A DNA stretch of 64,000 bases, from NCBI RefSeq assembly GCF_025506335.1, contig NZ_JANZYO010000001.1, forward strand, positions 1-64,000. Reading direction: 5' to 3'. Positions 16,667 to 25,090 of this stretch are shown piece by piece (position 1 is the first letter of the stretch; every line of letters begins with the position of its first letter). The notes beneath the pieces are model-generated. The model had not been told where the DNA came from and made no database searches. It saw nothing but the letters and a program-made list of their open reading frames with translations. The translations under genes were made by a program, and so were the position numbers. The DNA is from Mumia quercus (GTDB taxonomy: Bacteria; Actinomycetota; Actinomycetes; Propionibacteriales; Nocardioidaceae).

Positions 16667-17473
16667 ATGAGCAAGTTGTCGGTTCCGCAAGCGGCCAAGC
16701 GGCTGGGCGTCACCTCGGCGCGCGTCCGTCAGCGCGTCGATGACGGCTCCCTGGTGGCGGAGAAGATCGGCGGTCGCTGGTTGGTCGACCTCGATGCATC
16801 GCACGCCGAGCCTCCGCAGCGCGGTCGCCCCGTCTCGCCACTGTCTGTGTGGTGGTCGCTCGAGTGTGCCGAGGCGGCGAGGGTGGGTGCCCGCCTCCGG
16901 GATGGGGAGTCGCTCCTCGACCGCATGCGTGACGCAGAGCTCGAGCTCGTCGACAGTGACTCCTCCGAGGTTGCAGCAGAGGCGATGAGGCTCGGGCGGT
17001 CTACCCGCGGCCGGGCGGTGCGTCGACTTGCAGGCGCGCTTGAGGGACGAGATCACAAAGCGCTCTTGTCGTGGTTGCGCGGTCGCGCGGCGCGGGTCGC
17101 GTACGTGGCCTCGCCCGCCGACCTGCCCGCTCTCCGGGCGGACATCAGACTCGTCCTCTCGGGAGTCTCGCACGGCCGCTCGGGAGTCGAGGACCCGCGC
17201 ATCGTCGAGGCGTACGTCGGTGCAGCGGACGTCGACGGCCTCGTCGGCGACTACTGGCTCGACAAGCCTGTGGTCGACGAACGACCCAACGTCGTTCTTC
17301 ATGTCGCGCCGGTCCGTCCGCCCCGCGCGGACGCCCTGCTGCTCGCCGCCGACCTCGCCGAGCACGGTGGGCCGCGCGAGCGCCAGCGCGCCCGTGAGCT
17401 CCTCGACGAGGCCATCGACGCGCTCCTTTCTGGCGTCCCGGACGATCCGGCGGCAGATGAGGTGGTCGCATGA
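16667..17473 (+). CDS. Helix-turn-helix protein, probable antitoxin/repressor of an AbiEii-like module
   Basis: The 268-aa product starts MSKLSVPQAAKRLGVTSARV and continues RQRVDDGSLVAEKIGGRWLV, an excisionase/MerR-type winged HTH. The remaining ~200 residues are helical and not recognised. The gene overlaps the nucleotidyltransferase gene by ATGA (17470-17473). This arrangement recalls AbiE-type (type IV) toxin-antitoxin systems, where a DNA-binding antitoxin autoregulates and protects from an NTase toxin; the HTH class differs from AbiEi, so the relation is inferred. An in-frame ATG at 16661 is possible, but 16667 fits a leaderless start. A 32-bp palindrome precedes it. Confidence 0.6.
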   Translation: MSKLSVPQAAKRLGVTSARVRQRVDDGSLVAEKIGGRWLVDLDASHAEPPQRGRPVSPLSVWWSLECAEAARVGARLRDGESLLDRMRDAELELVDSDSSEVAAEAMRLGRSTRGRAVRRLAGALEGRDHKALLSWLRGRAARVAYVASPADLPALRADIRLVLSGVSHGRSGVEDPRIVEAYVGAADVDGLVGDYWLDKPVVDERPNVVLHVAPVRPPRADALLLAADLAEHGGPRERQRARELLDEAIDALLSGVPDDPAADEVVA

Positions 17474-18180
17474 TCGTGCTTCCGGAGATGGGTGATGCCC
17501 AGGTGCAGGCGTGGCACGCGTTGCTCGACCTGCACGAACGGCACTCCGACGGTTGGACCTTGATCGGTGGGCAGATGGTCCACCTCTACTGTGCCGAGCG
17601 CGAGTACGAGCCGTCGCGGCCGACAACTGATGCGGACGCCGTCGTCAACGTTCGAGAGCCTGGCCTGCTGGGTGCGGTGACGGCGACTCTGGTCGCCATG
17701 GGTTTCGCCGCGGAGCCGAGCGCCGATGGCGTCCAGCATCGTTGGGTTCGCGACGCGGCCGTCCTGGACGTACTCATTCCCGAGGGCGCAGGCGAGCGAT
17801 CCGCGTCACGGAAGAGTGCGAGCGGATTCCCGACCGTGCCGGCGCCAGGCGGGACGCAGGCGCTCGCGAGGAGCGAGGCGGTCGAGGTGCAGGTGGCCGG
17901 TCGGGTCGGTGCTGTTCGGCGGCCGGTGCTGCTCAGCGCCATGATCCTGAAGGCTGCAGCGCGACTCGAGACGAACGGGGCTGCGCGGGAGCGTCACTGT
18001 CTCGACTTCGCTGCGCTCGCCGCCATGATGGCCGCCCAGGACACGACCGCGTTCGTTCTCCAGCGGAAGGACAAGAAGCGCCTGCGCGCGATGATCGCCC
18101 TGACTCGCGCGTCGACCCAGGCGATGGAGCAGAACCCAGCGGCAGCTCGTCGCCTCGACCGTCTTGAAACGCTGCTCTAG
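17470..18180 (+). CDS. AbiEii-like nucleotidyltransferase, probable toxin
   Basis: The 236-aa product has LIGGQMVHLY (Gly33-Gly34) followed by RPTTDADAVV (Asp54, Asp56), the GG…DxD signature of the nucleotidyltransferase fold. LLSAMILKAAAR further on is typical of AbiEii/DUF1814-like proteins. The upstream gene overlaps by 4 bases. Members of this fold in toxin-antitoxin pairs modify tRNA; the target here is unknown. Its TAG stop (18178-18180) lies in the target site of the adjacent IS481 element, yet the coding sequence ends normally. Confidence 0.65.
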   Translation: MIVLPEMGDAQVQAWHALLDLHERHSDGWTLIGGQMVHLYCAEREYEPSRPTTDADAVVNVREPGLLGAVTATLVAMGFAAEPSADGVQHRWVRDAAVLDVLIPEGAGERSASRKSASGFPTVPAPGGTQALARSEAVEVQVAGRVGAVRRPVLLSAMILKAAARLETNGAARERHCLDFAALAAMMAAQDTTAFVLQRKDKKRLRAMIALTRASTQAMEQNPAAARRLDRLETLL

Positions 18181-18181
18181 G

Positions 18182-18201
18182 TGTGATGTCCGGGGAGGTT
18201 G
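18182..18201. repeat. Left terminal inverted repeat of the IS481 element
   Basis: tgtgatgtccggggaggttg; exact reverse complement at 19266-19285. Confidence 0.9.
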
Positions 18202-18238
18202 TCCCGCTCGGCGTCGGTGAGTCTGCCTGACAGACGAA

Positions 18239-18294
18239 GGCCTCCGGTTGTGAAGTGGAGCTGTCTAGTTCAACCGCTTCACTGACCGGAGGCC
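18239..18294 (+). promoter_or_regulatory. Hairpin that can mask the transposase ribosome-binding site
   Basis: Left arm ggcctccggt (18239-18248) plus gtgaag (18250-18255) pairs with cttcac (18277-18282) plus accggaggcc (18285-18294). The right arm contains the Shine-Dalgarno GGAGG (18288-18292) five bases before the GTG at 18298. In an RNA read in from outside, the site would be buried, limiting transposase translation. This is an inference from pairing. Confidence 0.5.
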
Positions 18295-18297
18295 CTC

Positions 18298-19290
18298 GTG
18301 TCCCACGCTAACGCTGTCTTGACCCCAATCACCCGCTTGCGTCTGGCTCGTCTCGTCGTCGACCACGACTGGACCTACGCAGCGGCAGCCAGGATGTTCA
18401 TGGTCGCCCCCCGCACCGCGAAGAAGTGGGCCGACCGCTACCGGCTCGAAGGCCCGGCCGGGATGGTCGACCGCAGCTCGCGGCCACACACCAGCCCGAC
18501 CAAGACCCACCCCCAGATCGTGCGTCAGATCGTTCGACTGCGATGGCGTCAGCGGCTCGGACCGGTCCAGATCGCCCGCCGACTCGGCATGCACGCCTCC
18601 ACCGTCCACGCCGTCCTGGTCCGCTGTCGGATCAACCGACTCACCCACCTCGACCGTGTCACCGGCGAACCCCTGCGCCGCTACGAGCACCCACACCCCG
18701 GCTCACTGATCCACGTCGACGTCACCAAGTTCGCCAACATCCCCGACGGCGGCGGCCACCGGTTCGTCGGCCGCCAACAGGGCTACACCAACCAAGCAGC
18801 CACGCCCGGACTACCCCGAGGCAAGGACCACAAGCCACGCACCGGCACCGCGTTCCTGCACACCGTCATCGACGACCACTCCCGCGTCGCCTACGCCGAG
18901 ATCTGCACCGACGAGAAAGCCGACACCGCCATCGGCGTCCTCCAGCGGGCCGTAGCGTGGTTCGCCGACCACGGCGTCACCATCGAACGCGTGCTGTCCG
19001 ACAACGGCAGCTGCTACCGGTCCTACGCCTGGAGCGATGCCTGCAAACAGCTCGCCGTCGTCCACAAGCGCACCCGGCCCTACCGTCCACAGACCAACGG
19101 CAAGATCGAACGCTTCCACCGCACCCTGGCCGACGGCTGGGCCTACGCCCGCATGTACCAGTCAACAGCCGAGCGCAACGCCGTCCTCCCAGACTGGCTG
19201 CACTTCTACAATCACCACCGCGCCCACTCCGCCATCGGAGGCAAGCCCCCGATCACCCGACTGACCAACCTCCCCGGACATCACATCTAG
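18298..19290 (+). CDS. IS481-family transposase
   Basis: The 330-aa product (GTG start, SD ggagg) has an N-terminal HTH region (YAAAARMFMVAPRTAKKWAD) and a DDE integrase core. The catalytic triad is visible in HVDVTKF, VLSDNGSCYRS and KIERFHRTL, followed by FYNHHRAHSAI. Length is normal for the family and no frameshift is seen, so it is probably active. Its TAG stop (19288-19290) lies in the target duplication, outside the element proper. Confidence 0.93.
   Translation: MSHANAVLTPITRLRLARLVVDHDWTYAAAARMFMVAPRTAKKWADRYRLEGPAGMVDRSSRPHTSPTKTHPQIVRQIVRLRWRQRLGPVQIARRLGMHASTVHAVLVRCRINRLTHLDRVTGEPLRRYEHPHPGSLIHVDVTKFANIPDGGGHRFVGRQQGYTNQAATPGLPRGKDHKPRTGTAFLHTVIDDHSRVAYAEICTDEKADTAIGVLQRAVAWFADHGVTIERVLSDNGSCYRSYAWSDACKQLAVVHKRTRPYRPQTNGKIERFHRTLADGWAYARMYQSTAERNAVLPDWLHFYNHHRAHSAIGGKPPITRLTNLPGHHI
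19266..19285. repeat. Right terminal inverted repeat of the IS481 element
   Basis: caacctccccggacatcaca; exact reverse complement of the left repeat. It encodes the last residues of the transposase. Confidence 0.9.
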
Positions 19291-19300
19291 GCGATCAGCG

Positions 19301-19876
19301 TCAGACCCCGACCTTGTCCGCGGCGTACTCGGCCTGGGCCTGGGTGAACGCGTCCCCGCTCGGTGCCGTGAGCTGCCGGATCAGGCTCTGGCGGTCGAAG
19401 CCGCCCTGCTCCATGTACCCCTCCGCGGCCTCGACAGCCTCGGCGTTCCAGTCGGCGTCGACGTGGTCTGCTGCGAACGTCGCGTCCGCCTCGCTGACGG
19501 TGCCGCCCTTCAAGGTGACGAGGTGGCGGATGAGGCCGGTCCGGGAGACGGCCGTCACGGCGACATAGTCCTCGGCAGCCTGGACGGCTTCCTTCTGGCT
19601 CTCGGTCCACGACTCCTCGTCGGACGCGGGTGACTCGGTCGCCCCTGGCGTCTCGATCGACTGGGACGTCCCCGGGTCCTTCGCGTTCTCCGCCTCGTCC
19701 TCCTTCTGCTCGTCGTCGCCGCCGATGCCGGCGAGCCACACGACGAGGACGATCCCGGCGAACAGGAGGACGACGAGGAAGGCGGCCCTCTTGTACCAAG
19801 GGCGCTTGGGCCCGGGGTCCTGGGCCAGCGGATCGCGGGCACTGTCCCTCGGCTCTGGTGGTGGTGCGTTCGACAC
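19301..19876 (-). CDS. Ltp-like membrane-anchored protein with two C-terminal repeats
   Basis: The 191-aa product (GTG start with AGGAGG at 19881-19886) has a proline-rich cytoplasmic N-terminus, one membrane helix (AAFLVVLLFAGIVLVVWLAG), an acidic linker and two ~48-residue repeats: SQKEAVQAAEDYVAVTAVSR… and WNAEAVEAAEGYMEQGGFDR…. These match the host-cell surface-exposed lipoprotein (Ltp) repeat family, found in phage superinfection-exclusion and surface proteins. Function here is unknown. The IS481 duplication ends 10 bases past its stop. Confidence 0.75.
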   Translation of the reverse strand: MSNAPPPEPRDSARDPLAQDPGPKRPWYKRAAFLVVLLFAGIVLVVWLAGIGGDDEQKEDEAENAKDPGTSQSIETPGATESPASDEESWTESQKEAVQAAEDYVAVTAVSRTGLIRHLVTLKGGTVSEADATFAADHVDADWNAEAVEAAEGYMEQGGFDRQSLIRQLTAPSGDAFTQAQAEYAADKVGV

Positions 19877-19963
19877 GTACCCTCCTGACGTAGCCCTCTC
19901 GGCAACGTAAGCGAGAAGCAGACAAACCGCGCCCTGAGCGGCGCCGAGCTCAGGAGCACGTAC

Positions 19964-20335
19964 GTGGAAGCCTCCGTCATCGCCAGCTGGACCCTCCAGA
20001 ACGAGATCCCGATCCCGGAGGACGTGATGCCGCTGCTCACGCCCGGCGAGCAGCCGGTCGCGGCGTTCAAGACGTTCCGCGACAGCGCGGTGTTCACGTC
20101 GAAGCGGCTGATCGTGCGTGACGCGCAAGGGCTCACCGGCAAGAAGGTCGAGATCTACTCCCTGCCGTACAGCGCGATCAACATGTGGTCGTCCGAGAAC
20201 GCGGGCCGCCTCGACTTCAGCTCCGAGATCGAGCTCTGGACGCGCGCCGGGCACATCAAGATCAAGCTCGCGAAGGGCGCGGACGTCCGGCGGATCGACA
20301 GCCTCATCGCGTGGGCGGTCCTCGGGAACGCCTAG
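19964..20335 (+). CDS. Bacterial PH-domain protein
   Basis: The 123-aa product (GTG start) reads PGEQPVAAFKTFRDSAVFTS, KRLIVRDAQG and KKVEIYSLPYSAINMWSSEN, the pattern of bacterial pleckstrin-homology-like domains (bPH_1). These small proteins are of unknown role, possibly membrane stress related. It is divergent from the Ltp-like gene, and its TAG stop overlaps the stop of the convergent GNAT gene (20332-20335, CTAG). Confidence 0.75.
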   Translation: MEASVIASWTLQNEIPIPEDVMPLLTPGEQPVAAFKTFRDSAVFTSKRLIVRDAQGLTGKKVEIYSLPYSAINMWSSENAGRLDFSSEIELWTRAGHIKIKLAKGADVRRIDSLIAWAVLGNA

Positions 20336-20901
20336 CTCACGGCCTCGGCTGAGAGGCGGTCGAAGGGCGCGGCGAACCGGAACGTGCCGGTCGCGCCGGC
20401 GTACGAGGTCAGCCTCCGTACCTGGAAGGCGTCGCCCCACGCCGGATCTGGGGCGCTCACCCCGAGCGGGCGCGCAGGGACGAAGCCGAACCGCCGGTAG
20501 TACGCGGGGTCGCCGAGCAGTCCGACCAGCGGCTCGTCGAGCGCGTCGGCAGCGCCGAGCACGGCGTGCATGAGCGCGGTGCCGATCCCGGATCTCTGGT
20601 GGTTCGGCAGCACGCTCAGCGGCCCCACGCCGAGGGCCGGCTCGGCGTCCACGTACGCGCGCGTGGCGACGACGTGACCGGCCACGACGTCGTCCTCGAC
20701 CGCGACCAGCGACAGCTGCGGCACCCAGCTGTCGTCGTCGCGCAGCCACGACACCAGCGTCGCCTCGCCCGGGTCACCGTTCGGCTCGACGGGCGGTGCG
20801 CTGTGCGGGGCCGTACGGAATGCCGCCGCCGTCACCGCCCGGATCGCGTCGATGTCGGCCGGGAGCTCGCGTCGGATCATCACGAGTGAACGGTCCGCCA
20901 T
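20332..20901 (-). CDS. GNAT-family N-acetyltransferase
   Basis: The 189-aa product has the GNAT order: IRRELPADIDAIRAVTAAAF, then VVAGHVVATRAYV, LGVGPLSVLPNHQRSGIGTA (the acetyl-CoA binding Q/RxxGxG/A motif) and LGDPAYYRRFGFVPA. Members of this YhbS-like group acetylate small molecules or proteins. The start could also be the ATG at 20880 (182 aa), which lies closer to the fold's beginning. Substrate unknown. Confidence 0.82.
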   Translation of the reverse strand: MADRSLVMIRRELPADIDAIRAVTAAAFRTAPHSAPPVEPNGDPGEATLVSWLRDDDSWVPQLSLVAVEDDVVAGHVVATRAYVDAEPALGVGPLSVLPNHQRSGIGTALMHAVLGAADALDEPLVGLLGDPAYYRRFGFVPARPLGVSAPDPAWGDAFQVRRLTSYAGATGTFRFAAPFDRLSAEAVS

Positions 20902-20914
20902 GCGGGGTTGTTCG

Positions 20915-21433
20915 TCAACGCGATTTCGCGGCGGCCTTGAGGTCGTCGATCGCTTCCGCTGCCCGTGCGGTGCCGAGGTCGACGGGTTCGCTGCCTTTGG
21001 CAGCGACCAGGTCGAGAATGCCCTCAGCGTCCCTTCTCCCGGCGAAGACGTACTCCTGCCCTTCGACGAGCAAGCTGTCGCCCTGCATGAGGAAGAGACG
21101 CCTGCCGTCCTTCGAGATCCCGCCGTCGAGGCCGACTTCGGTGGTTCGGTCGGGCGCGCCCTTGATCGGATCAAGCACCTCGACGGAGTAGACGGTCACA
21201 GGGACGTCGTCGCGCTCGTAGGAGGTGCGTCCTTCGGTGATGACGCGCCCGACGAAGACCTCGTCCGAGAAGCTGACCAGTTCTTCGGGGTCGTGCGGAT
21301 CGAGAACCTGGATCGCCCGGGTCCTCACAATCTCAGGGTCGCCGTCGTACGTGCCGCACGCGGTCGCCCCGAGGGCGAGCGAGAGAACTGCCAGCACGCC
21401 CGAGCGGAGCTTCGCTGCCTTCCCGCGCGTCAC
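20915..21433 (-). CDS. Putative lipoprotein of unknown function
   Basis: The 172-aa product has a lipoprotein signal (LAVLSLALGATAC, Cys26). The mature part, with FVGRVITEGRTSYERDDVPV, SVEVLDPIKGAPDR and FAGRRDAEG, resembles a short beta-rich fold, perhaps OB-like, often seen in exported proteins of Gram-positives. No function is recognised. It sits between GNAT and ABM genes on the same strand. Confidence 0.6.
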   Translation of the reverse strand: MTRGKAAKLRSGVLAVLSLALGATACGTYDGDPEIVRTRAIQVLDPHDPEELVSFSDEVFVGRVITEGRTSYERDDVPVTVYSVEVLDPIKGAPDRTTEVGLDGGISKDGRRLFLMQGDSLLVEGQEYVFAGRRDAEGILDLVAAKGSEPVDLGTARAAEAIDDLKAAAKSR

Positions 21434-21460
21434 CCGGTGAATCTACTTCCTCCCAGAGGA

Positions 21461-21811
21461 TCACCGCGAGATCCAGGGCTTGAACAGCTGGACGGGGCCG
21501 CCTTCGGCGAAGTTCGCGCGGAGGGCAGGGCTCGGGTCGCCGAGCAGCTCGCCGTGCACCGAGGCCGCGGTCGCGATCACCGGCTCCATCAGGTGGGCGA
21601 GGTTCTCCCCGTGCGCGAGGAGGGCGTCGGAGTCGCGGTAGCGCTCGATGACGATCGCCTCGCTCTCGTCGGCGTTGAAGGAGACGCTGTACTCGAGAGT
21701 GCCGGGTTCCTTCGCCCGGACGATCTCCATCGCCTGCTCCGACAGGCGCTTGAACTCCTCGACGTCGCCGCCGCGGAAGTCGAACCGTGCGATACCGATC
21801 AGCTCGCTCAT
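21461..21811 (-). CDS. Antibiotic biosynthesis monooxygenase (ABM) domain protein
   Basis: The 116-aa product reads GIARFDFRGGDVEEFKRLSE and GTLEYSVSFNADESEAIVIE, then RYRDSDALLAHGENLAHLM, the dimeric alpha/beta ABM fold (YgiN/quinol monooxygenase-like). It may act on quinones or as a small oxygenase without cofactor. It is a single gene with a gaaggga ribosome-binding site. Confidence 0.75.
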   Translation of the reverse strand: MSELIGIARFDFRGGDVEEFKRLSEQAMEIVRAKEPGTLEYSVSFNADESEAIVIERYRDSDALLAHGENLAHLMEPVIATAASVHGELLGDPSPALRANFAEGGPVQLFKPWISR

Positions 21812-21901
21812 GGTGGTGGATCCCTTCGTACGGGTGGGGTGCCTTCACCAGGGGAACGGAGCCGAAGCCGCCTTGTCGACATCGCGACGACATCGCGACC
21901 C

Positions 21902-21931
21902 TTGACCCCGCGACAAACCGCCTACTACGGT
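21902..21931 (+). promoter_or_regulatory. Candidate promoter for the NamZ-like gene
   Basis: TTGACC (21902-21907) and TACGGT (21926-21931) are 18 bases apart, upstream of the ATG at 22013. AAACGTTT at 21975-21982 is a small palindrome of LacI-family operator type in the leader. Confidence 0.4.
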
Positions 21932-22012
21932 CACGCAGAAGCAGATGCTTTTCCGCCTGGCACCGCATGATGCAAAACGTTTCCTCATCACCCACCACTT
22001 CGGGGAGAAACC

Positions 22013-23305
22013 ATGCGACGTAGGGAAGTTCTCGCAGGGATGTTGGGCGTGGCCGCCGTGCCGGTCCTCGGTGGGAGGCCCGCCGCGGCCGACCCCGGGG
22101 CGTACGGCAAGGGCCCGCAGGTCCGTACAGGCTTCGAAACACTGGCCGCGGCAGGGTTCGAGGAGCTGCGCGGCCAGCGCATCGGCATGATCTCCAACCC
22201 GACCGGCGTGCTGCGCGACCTCACCCACGAGGTCGACGTGCTCGCCGCGACCCCCGAGGTGAACATCGTCGCGGTGTTCGGGCCCGAGCACGGTTTCCGT
22301 GGCGTATCTCAGGCCGGCCAGGGTCAGCCGTTCTTCATCGACGCCAAGACCGGCCTCCCCGTCTACAACGCGTACAACGACGCCGCGCGGATGTCCGACC
22401 AGTTCGCCGAGGCGGGCATCGATACCGTGGTCTTCGACATCCAGGACGTCGGCGCCCGCTTCTACACCTACATCTGGACGATGTACCTCGCGATGGAGGC
22501 CGCGGCCGAGCTCGGCCTGCGCTTCGTCGTCCTCGACCGGCCCAACCCGATCACGGGCGTCGAGGCCGAAGGGCCGGTCCTCCACCCGGAGCACTCCACG
22601 TTCGTCGGGTTGAAGCCGATCGCCCAGCAGCACGGCATGACGGTCGGCGAGCTGGCGCAGCTGTTCAACGGCGAGTTCCTCCCCGAGGCGATCGGCAAGC
22701 AGGTCGACCTGACGGTCGTCCCGATGCGCAACTGGTTCCGTGACATGTGGTTCGAGGAGACCGGGCTCCCGTGGGTGCTCCCGTCGCCGAACATGCCGAC
22801 CGTGGACACCGCCGTCGTCTATCCCGGCACCGCGCTGTTCGAGGCGACGGCCCTGTCCGAAGGCCGCGGGACGACCCGGCCGTTCGAGCTGATCGGCGCA
22901 CCGGACATCGACCACCGCTGGGCCGAGGCGCTGAACGCCCGCAACCTGCCCGGCGTACGGTTCCGCGAGGCGTACTTCACCCCCACGATCTCCAAGCAGG
23001 CCAACAAGGTCTGCGGCGGCGTCCAGGTGTACGTCGAGGACCGCGACGCGTTCGACGCGATCCGCACCGGTCTCACGATGATCGTCACCCAGCGGCAGGA
23101 GTTCCCCCAGTACCGCTGGCGCAGCCAGGACGTCACCTCGTTCTGGCTCGACAAGCTCACCGGGACCAGCCGTGCGCGCCTGGTCATCGACGCCGGCGGG
23201 GACGTCGACGAGATCGTCGCCGGCTGGCAGGACGACCTCGCCGAGTTCCGGCGGACCCGCGACAAGTACCTCATCTACCGCCGCATGCGGGGTGGCAGGC
23301 ACTAG
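22013..23305 (+). CDS. NamZ-like exo-beta-N-acetylmuramidase (DUF1343)
   Basis: The 430-aa product starts MRRREVLAGMLGVAAVPVLGG, a Tat-like signal, so it is exported. It has ELRGQRIGMISNPTGV, VFGPEHGFRG, FDIQDVGARFYTYIWTM, LDRPNPITG and WVLPSPNMPT, all characteristic of DUF1343/GH171 enzymes that remove terminal MurNAc from muropeptides. The next gene, 13 bases on, is a serine hydrolase, a common partner in muropeptide salvage loci. Length is normal. Confidence 0.88.
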   Translation: MRRREVLAGMLGVAAVPVLGGRPAAADPGAYGKGPQVRTGFETLAAAGFEELRGQRIGMISNPTGVLRDLTHEVDVLAATPEVNIVAVFGPEHGFRGVSQAGQGQPFFIDAKTGLPVYNAYNDAARMSDQFAEAGIDTVVFDIQDVGARFYTYIWTMYLAMEAAAELGLRFVVLDRPNPITGVEAEGPVLHPEHSTFVGLKPIAQQHGMTVGELAQLFNGEFLPEAIGKQVDLTVVPMRNWFRDMWFEETGLPWVLPSPNMPTVDTAVVYPGTALFEATALSEGRGTTRPFELIGAPDIDHRWAEALNARNLPGVRFREAYFTPTISKQANKVCGGVQVYVEDRDAFDAIRTGLTMIVTQRQEFPQYRWRSQDVTSFWLDKLTGTSRARLVIDAGGDVDEIVAGWQDDLAEFRRTRDKYLIYRRMRGGRH

Positions 23306-23318
23306 GGGGAGGAGAGCC

Positions 23319-25079
23319 ATGCGTCGTACGAGCTGGGGTGCCGCACTCGCGGGGATGGCCGTCGTCGGGGCGCTCGCCGTACCGGCAGAAGCCGTGGACT
23401 CGCCAGGCCACGAGACCGGACCGCCGACCGTCACGGGAGAGGACGTGAGATTCTCGCCCGACCGCACGCTCCGCGAGGGCTCCCCGCAGGACGCGGGCCT
23501 CCTGCCCGAGCACATCGCCCGGATCATGCCGGACCTCGCGAAGTACCTCGGCACCACGCCGGAGAACCCCACGTACCCGATGTACGCCGGTGCGGTCGCG
23601 CTCGTGGCCAAGGACGGGGTCGTGGTCGAGCACGGCGCGGTGGGCGACGCCGTACGGTACGCGCGTGCCGACGGCACCGAGCTGCCGGAGTCCGAGCAGA
23701 TCCCGATGAGGGAGGACACGCTTTTCGACCTCGCCTCGGTGACGAAGCTGTTCACCGTCGTCGTGGTGCTCCAGCTCGTCGACCAGGGCGTCCTCGACCT
23801 GGACGCGCCTGCCGCGCAGTACCTGCCCGAGTTCGGCCAGGCCGGCAAGGAAGCCGTCACGATCCGGCACCTGCTGACGCACACCTCGGGCCTCCCGGCC
23901 TGGATCAACCTCTACTCCGCGTACCCGACGCCGGAGGCCCGCATCGCCGCCGTCTACGCGCGGCCGCTCGTGACTCCGCCGGGCGCGCAGTACGTTTACT
24001 CCGACCTCGGCCTGATCGTCCTCGGCAAGCTCGCCGAGCGGGTCACCGGCCAGCCTCTCGACGCGCTCGTCGCCGACCGCATCACCGAGCCGCTGGGGAT
24101 GACCGACACGATGTTCAACCCGCCGGCGTCGCTGCTCCCGCGGATCGCTGCGACGGAGGACATGTCGTCGATCGGGCGCGGCATGGTCCACGGCGTGGTC
24201 CACGACGAGAACGCCTGGTCGCTCGGCGGCGTCGCCGGGCACGCCGGTCTGTTCTCGACTGCGCGGGACCTCGCCGTGTTCGGCCAGATGCTGCTCAACG
24301 GCGGGCAGTACGGCAAGCACGAGATCCTGTCCGACGAGATCATGCGCGAGGCGATCACCGACCAGAACGTCGGCATCCCGCCCGCGATCACGTCCCGCCG
24401 CGGGCTCGGGTTCGAGCTGCACCAGCCGTACTACATGGCGTCGCTCGACTCGCCCGTGACGTTCGGCCACACCGGCTTCACCGGCACGTCGCTGGTGATC
24501 GACCCGCTGTCGAAGTCGCTCGCGATCCTGCTCACCAACCGCGTCCACCCCAACCGGGCGTGGGGCTCGAACAACGGCGCGCGGCAGTCCGTCACCCGCA
24601 ACCTCGGCCGCGCCATCCCGGTGAAGCCCGCCGTCGGTCGTACGGCGTGGTTCTCCGAGCGGCCCGACAACACCACGCACACGCTGACGGCGTCGCTCGC
24701 GCGACCGGCGAGCGAGTGGGCGCGGCTGGCGTTCCGGCTCTGGTACGACACGGAGGAGGACTACGACGTCGGGCGGCTCGAGGCCTCGACCGACGGGGGT
24801 ACGACGTGGCAGCTGGTGCCGTTCGACCTCAAGGCGGATCGCCACCGGTGGACGAGCGACGGCACGTTCTCCGGGTTCTCGGGCCGTCAGTGGCTGAAGG
24901 CCGATGCGGCGCTGCCGCCGGGCGCGACCCATGTGCGCTGGAGCTACACCGGCCTGCGTACGACGCCGTCGCGCGGGAGGGGTGTGTACGTCGACGGGGT
25001 GCTGGCCGTGGACCGCCGCGGCCTGCTCCTCCGCGAGGGCGACTTCGTACCTGTGGGCTGGACGGAGTCCACGAACTGA
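23319..25079 (+). CDS. Secreted serine hydrolase of the beta-lactamase (AmpC/esterase) family
   Basis: The 586-aa product has a signal peptide (ALAGMAVVGALAVPAEA), SVTK (Ser140, Lys143) as the active-site motif, YSD (227-229) in place of YxN, and FGHTGFTG in place of KTG. A C-terminal ~150 residues, starting near RTAWFSERPDN, form a beta-rich extra domain. Such proteins act as D-Ala-D-Ala peptidases or esterases. It forms an operon with the NamZ-like gene, so peptidoglycan fragment processing is the likely role. The ATG at 23319 follows gaggagagcc. Confidence 0.85.
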   Translation: MRRTSWGAALAGMAVVGALAVPAEAVDSPGHETGPPTVTGEDVRFSPDRTLREGSPQDAGLLPEHIARIMPDLAKYLGTTPENPTYPMYAGAVALVAKDGVVVEHGAVGDAVRYARADGTELPESEQIPMREDTLFDLASVTKLFTVVVVLQLVDQGVLDLDAPAAQYLPEFGQAGKEAVTIRHLLTHTSGLPAWINLYSAYPTPEARIAAVYARPLVTPPGAQYVYSDLGLIVLGKLAERVTGQPLDALVADRITEPLGMTDTMFNPPASLLPRIAATEDMSSIGRGMVHGVVHDENAWSLGGVAGHAGLFSTARDLAVFGQMLLNGGQYGKHEILSDEIMREAITDQNVGIPPAITSRRGLGFELHQPYYMASLDSPVTFGHTGFTGTSLVIDPLSKSLAILLTNRVHPNRAWGSNNGARQSVTRNLGRAIPVKPAVGRTAWFSERPDNTTHTLTASLARPASEWARLAFRLWYDTEEDYDVGRLEASTDGGTTWQLVPFDLKADRHRWTSDGTFSGFSGRQWLKADAALPPGATHVRWSYTGLRTTPSRGRGVYVDGVLAVDRRGLLLREGDFVPVGWTESTN

Positions 25080-25090
25080 CTCGTCCGCTT

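Larger units (their letters stand above)
18176..19291. mobile_element. Complete IS481-family insertion sequence with 6-bp target duplication
   Basis: The element spans 18182-19285 (1104 bp). Its ends are perfect 20-bp inverted repeats: tgtgatgtccggggaggttg at 18182-18201 and the complement at 19266-19285. It is flanked by tctagg on both sides (18176-18181 and 19286-19291), a 6-bp duplication of the NCTAGN type known for IS481. One transposase gene fills it. Identical duplications and repeats suggest recent insertion. Confidence 0.9.
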
